From Rhodovulum sulfidophilum (GTDB lineage Bacteria > Pseudomonadota > Alphaproteobacteria > Rhodobacterales > Rhodobacteraceae), in NCBI GenBank assembly GCA_003241785.1, contig QFPW01000009.1:1-64000 (forward strand): 64,000 bases of DNA, in the 5' to 3' direction. Within the stretch, counting starts at the first letter, position 1. Each line of letters begins with the position of its first letter. This document shows, one piece after another, positions 24,750 through 32,992 of the stretch. The notes beneath the pieces were generated by a model. It worked only from the letters and a program-made list of their open reading frames with translations. It was not told the DNA's origin and did no database searches. The translations under genes and the position numbers were made by a program.

Positions 24750-25571
24750 CTACTCGGCCCAGGCCTTCGCGACCCAGTCGGTCGGGAGCAGGAAGTGGCG
24801 GAGGTAGCGCAGCGGCGGGTCCGGGCGGTCGGCGGAGAACAGCCCCCTGAGGTGCTCGAGCCGCGTGCGCGGCCTGTAGTGCCGGCCCCAGTGCCCGGCG
24901 ATCGCATGCGGCGGCAGCAGGCCGCCCGGGAAGATCACCACCCGCGCCTCGGCGGGCAGCCGGGGCTGCAGGAAGAAGTTGAGCGGGAAGGGCCGGGCGC
25001 AGTCGTTGCGGAAGCTCCTGACCCAGCCCCGCGGCCAGAAGGCGATCCCGCCCGGCGCCTCGCGCGTCACGAACCGCTGCTCGAACTTGAAGGCGTCGGC
25101 GACGCCCTGGGGATCGGCCTTGAATTTCTCCTGCAGGGGCAGGAGCTTGCCGACCGGGAATCGGAAGAGCGAGGTCTGGCCGAGCTTCTCGAACGGGGTC
25201 GAGGGGTTGCGCGCGAGGATCACGTCCTCCGGGCGGCCCTCGGTGAAGAACCCGTCCATGGTCCCGGTCACCACGAGATCGAGGTCCATGAAGAGGACCG
25301 GCCCCGCGAGATCGCCGAGCTCCGCCCCCCAGAGCCGCGCCTTGGGCCAGATGCCCTTGGTGCCGGTCGGCATCGGGACGTCGAGCGGCGGCAGCGGGAA
25401 GGTCCGGACCTCCGGCCGCATGCCTTCCGCCGTGTCGGTGAAGCAGGTGAAGGTGAAGGGGGGCGTGATGTTGCGCGCGACCCCGGCGTAGAGCCGGTTC
25501 ACGTAGGGCGCGCCGTATCTGGTGCCCCAGTTGATGCAGATGACCTGTTTCGGGAGGTCTGGCATGCTCAC
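24750..25571 (-). CDS. glycosyltransferase-like protein with DXD motif
   Basis: A 273-residue protein whose fold features look like a GT-A glycosyltransferase: an N-terminal beta strand VICINWGTRYGAPYVNRLYA, and a DXD-type metal/nucleotide-sugar site in VLFMDLDLVVTG (about residue 98). It has no membrane segment or signal. The donor and acceptor are unknown and no polysaccharide cluster is nearby. The start is either the GTG at 25571 (GAGGAG five bases upstream) or the ATG at 25565. The gene is convergent with polA, separated by the composite repeat. Confidence 0.7.
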   Translation of the reverse strand: MSMPDLPKQVICINWGTRYGAPYVNRLYAGVARNITPPFTFTCFTDTAEGMRPEVRTFPLPPLDVPMPTGTKGIWPKARLWGAELGDLAGPVLFMDLDLVVTGTMDGFFTEGRPEDVILARNPSTPFEKLGQTSLFRFPVGKLLPLQEKFKADPQGVADAFKFEQRFVTREAPGGIAFWPRGWVRSFRNDCARPFPLNFFLQPRLPAEARVVIFPGGLLPPHAIAGHWGRHYRPRTRLEHLRGLFSADRPDPPLRYLRHFLLPTDWVAKAWAE

Positions 25572-25609
25572 GGCTCTCCTCGGAGGCGGGTTCCGGCGCG
25601 GTGGCGCTG

Positions 25610-25636
25610 GAGGTCCCGGATCAGGTCCGGGACAGC
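25610..25636. repeat. single arm of the REP/MITE-like element
   Basis: These 27 bases match the right arm of copy B (24716-24742) with two differences. No left arm is present, so it is a solitary half. It lies between the glycosyltransferase-like gene and the SDHAF4 gene. Confidence 0.75.
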
Positions 25637-25660
25637 GGTGCGCGGGGTGGAACCATCGCG

Positions 25661-25849
25661 TCAGAAATCGCTGACGATGCCCTTCTTCTCCCAGTCGCCG
25701 TAGCGCGTCGGCTCGGGGCCCGCGGGGCCGCCGTATTCGAGGGGGGCGATGCGGCGGGGCTCCCTGGCGCGGCGCTCGGCGGCTTCCGCGAGCGCGCGCT
25801 CCGCCTGGGCCTTGGCCCGCGCCTCTTTTTCACTCGCCTCGCTCGACAT
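25661..25849 (-). CDS. DUF1674 / SDHAF4-like succinate dehydrogenase assembly factor
   Basis: A 62-residue protein. The N-terminal half is charged and helical, and the C-terminal half has the family signature YGGPAGPEPTRYGDWEKKG followed by IVSDF. Family members help mature the flavoprotein subunit of succinate dehydrogenase; here that is by homology only. The ATG at 25849 has GGGAGAGAA upstream. The longer frame (to 26074) runs through the promoter and into htpX on the other strand and is not used. Confidence 0.9.
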   Translation of the reverse strand: MSSEASEKEARAKAQAERALAEAAERRAREPRRIAPLEYGGPAGPEPTRYGDWEKKGIVSDF

Positions 25850-25861
25850 ATATTCTCTCCC

Positions 25862-25904
25862 GATCGGATGTCCGATCATAGAAGCCGCGCGCCCCGGCTC
25901 GCAA
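25862..25904 (-). promoter_or_regulatory. promoter with overlapping palindrome upstream of the SDHAF4 gene
   Basis: On the minus strand TTGCGA (25904-25899), an 18-base spacer and TATGAT (25880-25875) make a good sigma70 promoter. The palindrome GATCGGA-TG-TCCGATC (25862-25877, plus-strand reading) covers the end of the -10 and the expected start site. That is where a repressor would act. Confidence 0.55.
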
Positions 25905-25952
25905 GGGGGCGCCCGGGGCAGGGTCACGGGGTGAGATCCGCTGGGGGAAGGA

Positions 25953-26897
25953 ATGAACTTTTTCAGAACCATGCTGCTGCTCGCGGCGATGACCGCGCTC
26001 TTCATGGGCGTGGGCTTCCTGATCGGCGGCCGGGGCGGCATGACGATCGCCTTCCTCTTCGCGATCGGCACCAACGCCTTCGCCTACTGGAATTCCGACA
26101 AGATGGTGCTCCGGATGCACAACGCCGAGCCCGTCACCCGCGCGAGCGCGCCGGAGCTCTACGACATGGTCGCGCGGCTCGCCGAGCGCGCGCAACTGCC
26201 GATGCCCAAGGTCTTCCTCATCCGCGAGGACCAGCCCAACGCCTTCGCGACCGGCCGGAACCCGGACAACGCCGCCGTCGCCGCGACGACCGGCATCCTG
26301 CGCCTGCTCAGCCGCGACGAGCTCGAGGGCGTGATCGCGCATGAGCTCGCCCATATCAAGAACCGCGACATCCTGACGATGACGGTCGCGGCCACCGTCG
26401 CCGGCGCGATCTCGATGCTGGCGCAGTTCGGCTTCCTCTTCGGCGGCAACCGCGACCGCGACAACGGCATGGGCCCGCTCGGGGTGCTCGCCGCAGTGAT
26501 CTTCGCCCCGCTCGCGGCCATGCTGATCCAGATGACGATCAGCCGGACGCGCGAATATTCCGCCGACAAGCTCGGCGCCGAGATCAGCGGCGACCCGCTC
26601 GGTCTCGCCAGCGCCCTGCGCAAGATCTCGGGCGCGGCCTCGCGGATCGTGATGCCGACCGCCGAGCGCAACCCGACCTCGGCGCCGCTCTTCATCATCA
26701 ACCCCCTGTCGGGGCAGCGGATGGACAACCTCTTCTCCACCCATCCGAACGTCGAGAACCGGATCCGCGCGCTCGAGGCGATGGCGGGCGGGCCGGGCGG
26801 CGGGCGCCGCGCGCCCGCGCGCTCCGAGGGCTTCGGCGCGCGGCCCGATCCCGCGCTGCGCCCGACCAGCATCCCGAGCTCCGGCGGCCGCCGGTGA
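25953..26897 (+). CDS. htpX: M48 membrane zinc metalloprotease HtpX
   Basis: A 314-residue inner-membrane protease for quality control of membrane proteins. Two hydrophobic segments lie at the N terminus (LLLAAMTALFMGVGFLIGG and the next). The zinc site AHELAHIKNRD is near residue 130, and the third ligand glutamate is in the TREYSADKLGAE region. Two more membrane segments follow the HEXXH. The C-terminal tail is glycine/arginine rich. It is divergent from the SDHAF4 gene, and its stop overlaps the GTG of the rsmB-like gene. Confidence 0.95.
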   Translation: MNFFRTMLLLAAMTALFMGVGFLIGGRGGMTIAFLFAIGTNAFAYWNSDKMVLRMHNAEPVTRASAPELYDMVARLAERAQLPMPKVFLIREDQPNAFATGRNPDNAAVAATTGILRLLSRDELEGVIAHELAHIKNRDILTMTVAATVAGAISMLAQFGFLFGGNRDRDNGMGPLGVLAAVIFAPLAAMLIQMTISRTREYSADKLGAEISGDPLGLASALRKISGAASRIVMPTAERNPTSAPLFIINPLSGQRMDNLFSTHPNVENRIRALEAMAGGPGGGRRAPARSEGFGARPDPALRPTSIPSSGGRR

Positions 26898-28213
26898 CCG
26901 CCGCCGTCGCGGAAGCCGAGGTTCCCGGCCTCGCCGCCCGGGCCGCCGCCGCCGACCTGCTCGCGGGCGTGCTCGACCGCGGGCGCAGCCTCGCGGACCA
27001 GATCGCCGCCACCGAGGGCCCGCTCGCCGGGCTCGCGCCGGGCGACCGCGCCCGGGCGCAGACGCTCGCCGCCGCGACCCTGCGCCATCTCGGCCGGGTC
27101 GAGGCGGTGCTGGCGCCCTTTCTCGCCAAGCCGCCGGCGGCGGCGGCGCGGCACGCGCTGCGCCTTGCCACCGTCGAGATCTGCCTCGAGGGCGTGCCGG
27201 CGCACGCGGCGGTCGACGCCGCCGTGCGGCTGGCGCGGCGCAGCCCGAAGGCGCGCCATCTCGCCGGGCTCGTCAACGCCGTCGGACGTCGGATCGGCGC
27301 CGAGGGGCCGGCGCTCTGGGCCGCCGCCGAGGAGGCGCCGCTGCCGGCCTGGATCGCCGGGCCGATCCGGCGCGCGCATGGCGCCAGGGCGGTCGCGGCG
27401 ATCGCCGCCGCCCAGGCCGAGGCGCCGGTCCCGGTCGATCTCACGCTCCGCGATCCCGCGACAGCCGCGCTCTGGGCCGAGCGGCTCGGCGCGGAGCTCC
27501 TGCCGACCGGCTCGCTCAGGCTGCGCGAGCGGGTCCAGCTCTCGGCGCTGCCGGGCTACGCCGAGGGCGCCTGGTGGGTGCAGGACGCCGCCGCCGCGCT
27601 GCCGGCGCGGCTGCTCGGCGACGTCGCGGGGCTGCGCGTGCTCGATCTCTGCGCGGCGCCGGGCGGCAAGACGCTGCAGCTCGCCGCCGCGGGCGCGCGG
27701 GTCACGGCGCTCGACGTCTCGGAGAGCCGGCTCGCGCGGCTGCGCGAGAATCTGGCGCGCACCGGCCTTCCGGCCGAGGTGGTCGTCGCCGACGCGCTCG
27801 GCTGGGAGCCGGAGGCGCCGTTCGACGCGGTCCTGCTCGACGCGCCCTGTTCCGCGACGGGCACGATCCGCCGCCATCCCGACCTGCCCTATCTGCGCGG
27901 CGGCGCCGAGGTGGCGGCGCTGGGCGAGATCCAGGCGGCCCTGCTCGCGCGCGCCTTCGGCTGGCTCGCGCCCGGCGGGCGGCTGGTCTATTGCGTCTGC
28001 TCGCTCCTGCCGGTCGAGGGCGAGGGCCGGATCGCGCGGTTCGTGAAGGAGGCGCCGGGCGTCCGGCGCCTGCCGGCGCCCGGGCGGGCCGGGCTCGATC
28101 CGGCCTGGATCACGCGCGAGGGCGCGCTCCGGACCCGGCCGGATTTCTGGGCCGAACGGGGCGGCATGGACGGGTTCTTCGCCGCCCTGCTCGGCCGGGA
28201 GGCGCAAGGCTAG
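26894..28213 (+). CDS. RsmB-type rRNA (cytosine-C5) methyltransferase
   Basis: A 439-residue protein with an N-terminal NusB-like RNA-binding domain (about 1-140) and a C-terminal SAM-dependent methyltransferase. Motif I is LDLCAAPGGKTLQLAAAG, motif IV DAPCSATGTIRRHPDLPY and motif VI YCVCSLLPVEGE, giving both cysteines used by m5C RNA methylases. It probably modifies 16S rRNA as RsmB/Sun does. The GTG start overlaps the htpX stop (GTGA). Confidence 0.92.
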   Translation: MTAAVAEAEVPGLAARAAAADLLAGVLDRGRSLADQIAATEGPLAGLAPGDRARAQTLAAATLRHLGRVEAVLAPFLAKPPAAAARHALRLATVEICLEGVPAHAAVDAAVRLARRSPKARHLAGLVNAVGRRIGAEGPALWAAAEEAPLPAWIAGPIRRAHGARAVAAIAAAQAEAPVPVDLTLRDPATAALWAERLGAELLPTGSLRLRERVQLSALPGYAEGAWWVQDAAAALPARLLGDVAGLRVLDLCAAPGGKTLQLAAAGARVTALDVSESRLARLRENLARTGLPAEVVVADALGWEPEAPFDAVLLDAPCSATGTIRRHPDLPYLRGGAEVAALGEIQAALLARAFGWLAPGGRLVYCVCSLLPVEGEGRIARFVKEAPGVRRLPAPGRAGLDPAWITREGALRTRPDFWAERGGMDGFFAALLGREAQG

Positions 28214-28313
28214 CACCGGCGGCGACGGAGGCCGCGAAAGACGTTCCCCGCGCGCGCGCGATGCTCTAACTTGCGACGGTCACGCGAATTTCATCACCGG
28301 ACCCGACCGAGGC

Positions 28314-30080
28314 ATGGCCCGATCCCCCTTGTTCCTGAAGGCGCTGGGCGCGCGGCTGACCCGTCCCGGCGACCGGCTCCGGAACCGGGTGCGGGCGAGC
28401 CGGGCGAAGCTCGGCGCCAAGCCCAGGGTCGCCGAGACCCTGCCCGAGCCGACCTTCCTCGGCGACGTCGATCGCGGCGAGCGCCTCGTCGCCGGGAGCT
28501 GGCCCGCGCTCGAAGGGCTCGTGGTCGAGGTCGGGACGGGCTCGATCTGGGACGCGCCGCTGCGCTCCGGGACGGTCGCGAACCGGCTCGAGGGTGCGCG
28601 CCAGACCGGCGACTGGCTCGACGATCTCGCGGCGCTCGGCACCAAGGCGGCGCGGCAGCGGGCGCAATCCTGGACCTGGGACTGGATCCGCCATTACGGC
28701 GCGGGCTCCGGCCCGGGCTGGCGCCCCGACTGGGCGGGGGCGCGGGCGATGCGCTGGACCGCGCATTCCGAAATGCTGACCCATGGCGTCGAGCAGTCGG
28801 GCGTCGACCGCTTCTGGCGCGCGCTCGCCGCGCACCGGCGCTACCTGACCCTCGCCTGGGACGAGGCGCCGGAAGGGCTGCCCCGGCTGCGCGCGCTCGC
28901 GGGCCTGGTCTGGATCGGACGCGTGCTGCCGAGCCGCGAGGACGCCGACGCCGCCGAGTTGCTTGGCGCGCTCGCCGGGGACTACGTCGGTCCCGAGGGC
29001 GCGGTGCCGAGCCGCGCGCCCGAGGATCTGGCCGAGGCGGTGATCCTGCTGACCTGGACCGCCCGGATCCTCGAGTCGGGCGGCGCGAAGGCGAGCGCCG
29101 AGCATCTCGCCGCGATCGCCCGCGCGGTGCCGGTCATCCGCGCGCTGCGCTTCGCCGACGGGCGGCTCGCGCGGTTCCACGGCGGCGGCCCGGGCGTTCC
29201 CGAGCGGCTCGATCTCGCGCTGGCCGAGCTTCGGCTCGCGACGCGGGAGAAGCCGCGGCTGCCGATGGGATTCGCGCGGCTCGCGGGCGGGCGGCTCGCG
29301 CTCGCGATGGACGCGGCCCCGCCGCCCTCGGAGGGCGAGGGCGCGCTGACCGCCCACGCGGCGACGCTCGCTTTCGAGATGACGGTCGGGCGCCAGCCCT
29401 TCGTGGTCAACGCGGGACCGGGCGAGGTCTTCGGCCGCGACTGGGCGCATCTCTGCCGCCAGACCGCCGCCCAGAGCACCGTCGAGGTCGACGGCCAGTC
29501 CTCGGCCCGGATCGAGGGGCGCGACTTCGCGGCGCGGACCTTCGGCGAGCGTCTGGAGAGCGGCCCGACCCTCGTCTCGGTCCGGCAGGCGCAGGATGCG
29601 ACGGGCATGTGGCTGCTCGCGACCCAGGACGGCTACGTCGCGACGCACGGGCTCCTGCACGAGCGGCGGATCTTCGTCGAGGCGGCCGGGCGCGAGGCGC
29701 GGGGCGAGGAGATCCTGAGCGTCACCGACGCGCGCGCCCGGGCGCGCTTCGACCGCGCGGCGGCGCGCGGGCCGGTCGCCTTCGCCGTCCGCTTCCACCT
29801 GCACCCGACGATCCGCGCCGAGCTCGACACCTATCGCGGACAGGTGGCGCTGGCCTTCCCGAGCGGCGAGGCCTGGGTGTTCCGCGCGGGCGGCGGGGTC
29901 ATCGAGCTCGAGGATTCGATCTATTTCGACCGCGCGGCGGCGCGGCCGGCGGCGACCAAACAGGTGGTTGTCCGCGCCCGGGTGGTCGAGTATCTGGGGC
30001 AGGTCACCTGGTCCTTCGGTCGCACCGCCGAGGCTCCGCGCGCCTCCGACCCGTTGGCGTGGGGTCCGGAGGGGGTCTGA
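28314..30080 (+). CDS. heparinase II/III family protein
   Basis: A 588-residue protein with the layout of heparinase II/III-like proteins. An alpha-helical toroid fills the first half (WDWIRHYGAGSGPGWRPDW) and a beta-sandwich domain lies in the C-terminal half (FVVNAGPGEVFGRDWAHLCR, then TYRGQVALAFPSGEAWVFRA). It has no signal peptide, so its site of action is unclear. It sits between the RNA methylase gene and purH with no other carbohydrate genes nearby. Whether it is an active lyase cannot be told from the sequence. Confidence 0.85.
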   Translation: MARSPLFLKALGARLTRPGDRLRNRVRASRAKLGAKPRVAETLPEPTFLGDVDRGERLVAGSWPALEGLVVEVGTGSIWDAPLRSGTVANRLEGARQTGDWLDDLAALGTKAARQRAQSWTWDWIRHYGAGSGPGWRPDWAGARAMRWTAHSEMLTHGVEQSGVDRFWRALAAHRRYLTLAWDEAPEGLPRLRALAGLVWIGRVLPSREDADAAELLGALAGDYVGPEGAVPSRAPEDLAEAVILLTWTARILESGGAKASAEHLAAIARAVPVIRALRFADGRLARFHGGGPGVPERLDLALAELRLATREKPRLPMGFARLAGGRLALAMDAAPPPSEGEGALTAHAATLAFEMTVGRQPFVVNAGPGEVFGRDWAHLCRQTAAQSTVEVDGQSSARIEGRDFAARTFGERLESGPTLVSVRQAQDATGMWLLATQDGYVATHGLLHERRIFVEAAGREARGEEILSVTDARARARFDRAAARGPVAFAVRFHLHPTIRAELDTYRGQVALAFPSGEAWVFRAGGGVIELEDSIYFDRAAARPAATKQVVVRARVVEYLGQVTWSFGRTAEAPRASDPLAWGPEGV

Positions 30081-30135
30081 GGGCCGCGCCCTTTCTTGCC
30101 AGGCGCGCCGCCGCGCCGAGGAGCCTCGCCCCGAT

Positions 30136-31728
30136 ATGTCCGCCGATCTCGTGCCCGTCACCCGCGCCCTTCTGTCGGTCTCCGACAAGACCGGCCTTCT
30201 CGATCTGGCGCGCGATCTCGCCGCGCGCGGCGTCGAGCTCGTCTCGACCGGCGGCACCGCCACCGCGATCCGGGCCGCCGGCCTGCCGGTCAAGGACGTG
30301 GCCGACCTCACCGGCTTTCCCGAGATGCTCGATGGCCGGGTGAAGACGCTGCATCCGGTGGTCCATGGCGGGCTGCTCGCGGTGCGCGACGCCGAGAGCC
30401 ACAGGGCGGCGCTCGCCGAGCACGGGATCGGGCCGATCGACCTGCTCGTCGTCAATCTCTACCCGTTCGAGGCCACGGTCGCGGCCGGCGCCTCGGTCGC
30501 CGACTGCATCGAGAACATCGACATCGGCGGGCCGGCGATGCTGCGCTCGGCGGCGAAGAACCACGCCTTCGTCGCGGTGGTGACCGATGTCGAGGATTAC
30601 GCCGCGCTCCGCGCCGAGCTCGACTCGAACGGCGGCGCGACCAGCCTCGGCTTCCGCAAGCGCCTCGCCTTCACCGCCTTCGGCCGCACGGCGGCCTATG
30701 ACGCCGCCGTCTCGACCTGGATGGCGGGCGCCTACGCCGAGCCGACCCCCCGGCGCCGCGCCTTCGCCGGCACGCTCGCGCAGGAGCTGCGCTACGGCGA
30801 GAACCCGCACCAGGCGGCGGCCTTCTACCGCGACGGCTCCGCCCGCCCCGGCGTCGCCACCGCGCGCCAGCTCCAGGGCAAGGAGCTGAGCTACAACAAC
30901 ATCAACGACACCGACGCGGCCTATGAGCTCGTCGCCGAGTTCGATCCGGCCGAGGGCCCTGCCTGCGCGATCATCAAGCACGCCAACCCCTCCGGCGTGG
31001 CGCGGGGCGCGAGCCTGCTCGACGCCTATCGCGCCGCCTTCGACTGCGACCGGACCTCGGCCTTCGGCGGCATCGTCGCGCTGAACCAGACGCTCGACGC
31101 GGAGACGGCGGCGGCGATCGCCGAGATCTTCACCGAGGTGGTGATCGCCCCCGCCGTGACCGACGAAGCCGCGGCGGTCTTCGCCGCCAAGAAGAACCTG
31201 CGCCTGCTGGTCGCGGGCGGCCTGCCCGATCCGACGGTGGCGCGCCGGACCTTCCGCCAGGTCGCCGGCGGCTTCCTCGTGCAGGACGGCGACGCCGGCC
31301 GGGTCGCGCCCGGCGACCTGAAGGTGGTGACGAAGCGCCAGCCGAGCGCCCGGGAACTCGCCGATCTCGCCTTCGCCTGGCAGGTCGCGAAACACGTGAA
31401 GTCGAACGCGATCGTCTATGCCAGGGACGGCGCCACGGTCGGAATTGGCGCGGGCCAGATGAGCCGGGTCGATTCGACGACGATCGGCGCCCTGAAAGCC
31501 GAGCGGATGGCCGAGGCGCTTGGCCTCGCCGAGAGCCCGGCCAAGGGCGCGGTCGCCTCGTCCGACGCCTTCTTCCCCTTCGCCGACGGGATCGAGGTCC
31601 TGGCGGGCAACGGCGTGACGGCGGTGATCCAGCCCGGTGGCTCGATGCGCGACGCCGAGGTGATCGCGGCGGCCGACGCGGCGGGGCTCGCCATGGTCTT
31701 CACCGGCATGCGCCACTTCCGGCACTGA
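30136..31728 (+). CDS. purH: bifunctional AICAR formyltransferase / IMP cyclohydrolase
   Basis: A 530-residue enzyme for the last two steps of IMP synthesis. The N-terminal cyclohydrolase domain (about 1-200) has RALLSVSDKTGLLDLAR, GGTA and DGRVKTLHP. The C-terminal transformylase has LRYGENPHQ, KHANPSG and the catalytic region ending in GGSMRD. The ATG at 30136 starts the conserved part; the frame is open further upstream into the heparinase-family gene but without family character. Normal length. Confidence 0.96.
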   Translation: MSADLVPVTRALLSVSDKTGLLDLARDLAARGVELVSTGGTATAIRAAGLPVKDVADLTGFPEMLDGRVKTLHPVVHGGLLAVRDAESHRAALAEHGIGPIDLLVVNLYPFEATVAAGASVADCIENIDIGGPAMLRSAAKNHAFVAVVTDVEDYAALRAELDSNGGATSLGFRKRLAFTAFGRTAAYDAAVSTWMAGAYAEPTPRRRAFAGTLAQELRYGENPHQAAAFYRDGSARPGVATARQLQGKELSYNNINDTDAAYELVAEFDPAEGPACAIIKHANPSGVARGASLLDAYRAAFDCDRTSAFGGIVALNQTLDAETAAAIAEIFTEVVIAPAVTDEAAAVFAAKKNLRLLVAGGLPDPTVARRTFRQVAGGFLVQDGDAGRVAPGDLKVVTKRQPSARELADLAFAWQVAKHVKSNAIVYARDGATVGIGAGQMSRVDSTTIGALKAERMAEALGLAESPAKGAVASSDAFFPFADGIEVLAGNGVTAVIQPGGSMRDAEVIAAADAAGLAMVFTGMRHFRH

Positions 31729-31744
31729 CGAGGGGACGCGCGCG

Positions 31745-32260
31745 ATGAACCAGACCCTCCGCCGCGTGGTCGCGATCGCGACGATCGTCTACCTGATCGA
31801 CCGCGCGACGAAGTTCTGGGTGGTCGAGGTGCTCGACCTGCCCACGCGCGGCCATATCGAGGTGTTCGACCCCTGGTTCAACCTCTCCATGGCCTGGAAC
31901 CGCGGCATCAACTTCGGCCTCCTCGACATGGGCCCCGACGCCGGGCGCTGGATCCTGATCGGCCTCGCGCTCGCGATCTGCGCCGGGCTGCTGGTCTGGG
32001 CGCGGCGCCGCGCCGCCTTCGTCGACGCGCTCGGGATCGGGCTCATCATCGGCGGCGCGCTCGGCAATGTCTGGGACCGGATCCGCTATGGCGCGGTCGC
32101 GGATTTCCTGAACTTCAGCGTGCCGGGCGTGCGCAATCCCTTCGCCTTCAACGTCGCGGACGCCGCGATTTTCGCGGGCGCGGCGCTGCTGCTCGTCTTC
32201 GCGCGCGACCCCGCGGCCGATCGGCCACGCTCGGCCAGGCGCGCGCGCAAGGGGAGGTGA
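31745..32260 (+). CDS. lspA: lipoprotein signal peptidase
   Basis: A 171-residue inner-membrane aspartic peptidase that cleaves prolipoprotein signal peptides. Four membrane segments are visible. The catalytic aspartates lie in GNVWDRIRYGAVADFLNF and FNVADAAI, and AWNRGINFGLL matches the family. It starts 16 bases after purH and ends overlapping a frame that leads into the DUF3035 lipoprotein gene, its likely client. Confidence 0.95.
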   Translation: MNQTLRRVVAIATIVYLIDRATKFWVVEVLDLPTRGHIEVFDPWFNLSMAWNRGINFGLLDMGPDAGRWILIGLALAICAGLLVWARRRAAFVDALGIGLIIGGALGNVWDRIRYGAVADFLNFSVPGVRNPFAFNVADAAIFAGAALLLVFARDPAADRPRSARRARKGR

Positions 32261-32361
32261 CGGCGCCCGCGTTCCGCGGTAGGGAGGGGCGTCTCGAAGG
32301 AACACATGATCGCGGACGGACGGGCTTGGACGGATCGGTTGAAGTAAGGCGGGCCGGGGCG

Positions 32362-32874
32362 ATGCTCCGGATGGCCGCCGCCCTGGCGGGGGTGCTGGTG
32401 CTCGGCGCCTGCGCCGAGGGGGGCGTCGCGGGCAATCTGCGCGCCGCCGGCGTCGGAGGCTCTCCCGACGAATTTATGGTCCTGCCGACCAAGCCCCTGC
32501 AGATGCCGAGCGATTTCGCCGCCCTGCCGCCGCCGACCCCGGGACAGTCCAATCTCGTCGATTATCATCCGCACGAGGAAGCGGTCGCGAGCCTCACGGG
32601 CAAGGAGCAGCCGGCCGGCTCCGCGCGCGCCGGCGCCGTCGTGGCGATGGCGGGCCCGGTCGATCCCAACATCCGCGCGCGGCTCGCCGCCGAGGACGTG
32701 GTCTTCCGCGACGAGAATCGCGGCCAGTTCCTGCCCCGCCTCTTCGCGAGCGATCCGGAGGACGTGATCTATCGCGGCGTCACGCTCGACGCGCCGGCCG
32801 AGTTCGAGCGCCAGCGCGCGGCGGGCGTCGGCGTCCCGGCCGCGCCGCCCCTGGTCCTCGAAGAGGACAACTGA
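32362..32874 (+). CDS. DUF3035 family lipoprotein
   Basis: A 170-residue lipoprotein with a signal peptide and lipobox VLVLGACAEG (cysteine near residue 17). The mature part is rich in proline and acidic residues and has the family segment SPDEFMVLPTKPLQMPSDFA. Function is unknown. The family is conserved beside lspA and M16 peptidases in this group of bacteria. I chose the ATG at 32362 because it places the signal peptide at the N terminus; the longer frame from 32257 adds 35 unrelated residues. Confidence 0.85.
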   Translation: MLRMAAALAGVLVLGACAEGGVAGNLRAAGVGGSPDEFMVLPTKPLQMPSDFAALPPPTPGQSNLVDYHPHEEAVASLTGKEQPAGSARAGAVVAMAGPVDPNIRARLAAEDVVFRDENRGQFLPRLFASDPEDVIYRGVTLDAPAEFERQRAAGVGVPAAPPLVLEEDN

Positions 32875-32992
32875 CCGCGGACCCGGCGTTTGGGCGCGGC
32901 GGATCACTTTTTCATCTCCGGGGCGCGTCGCGGTTGATCGGCGGGCAATCCCCTATAGGCTGACGGCGCCCCAGGAGGAGGATGCCGCCACG

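Noticed and set aside
29968..30135. In-frame upstream extension of purH
   Set aside because: It lies inside the heparinase-family gene and has no similarity to PurH.
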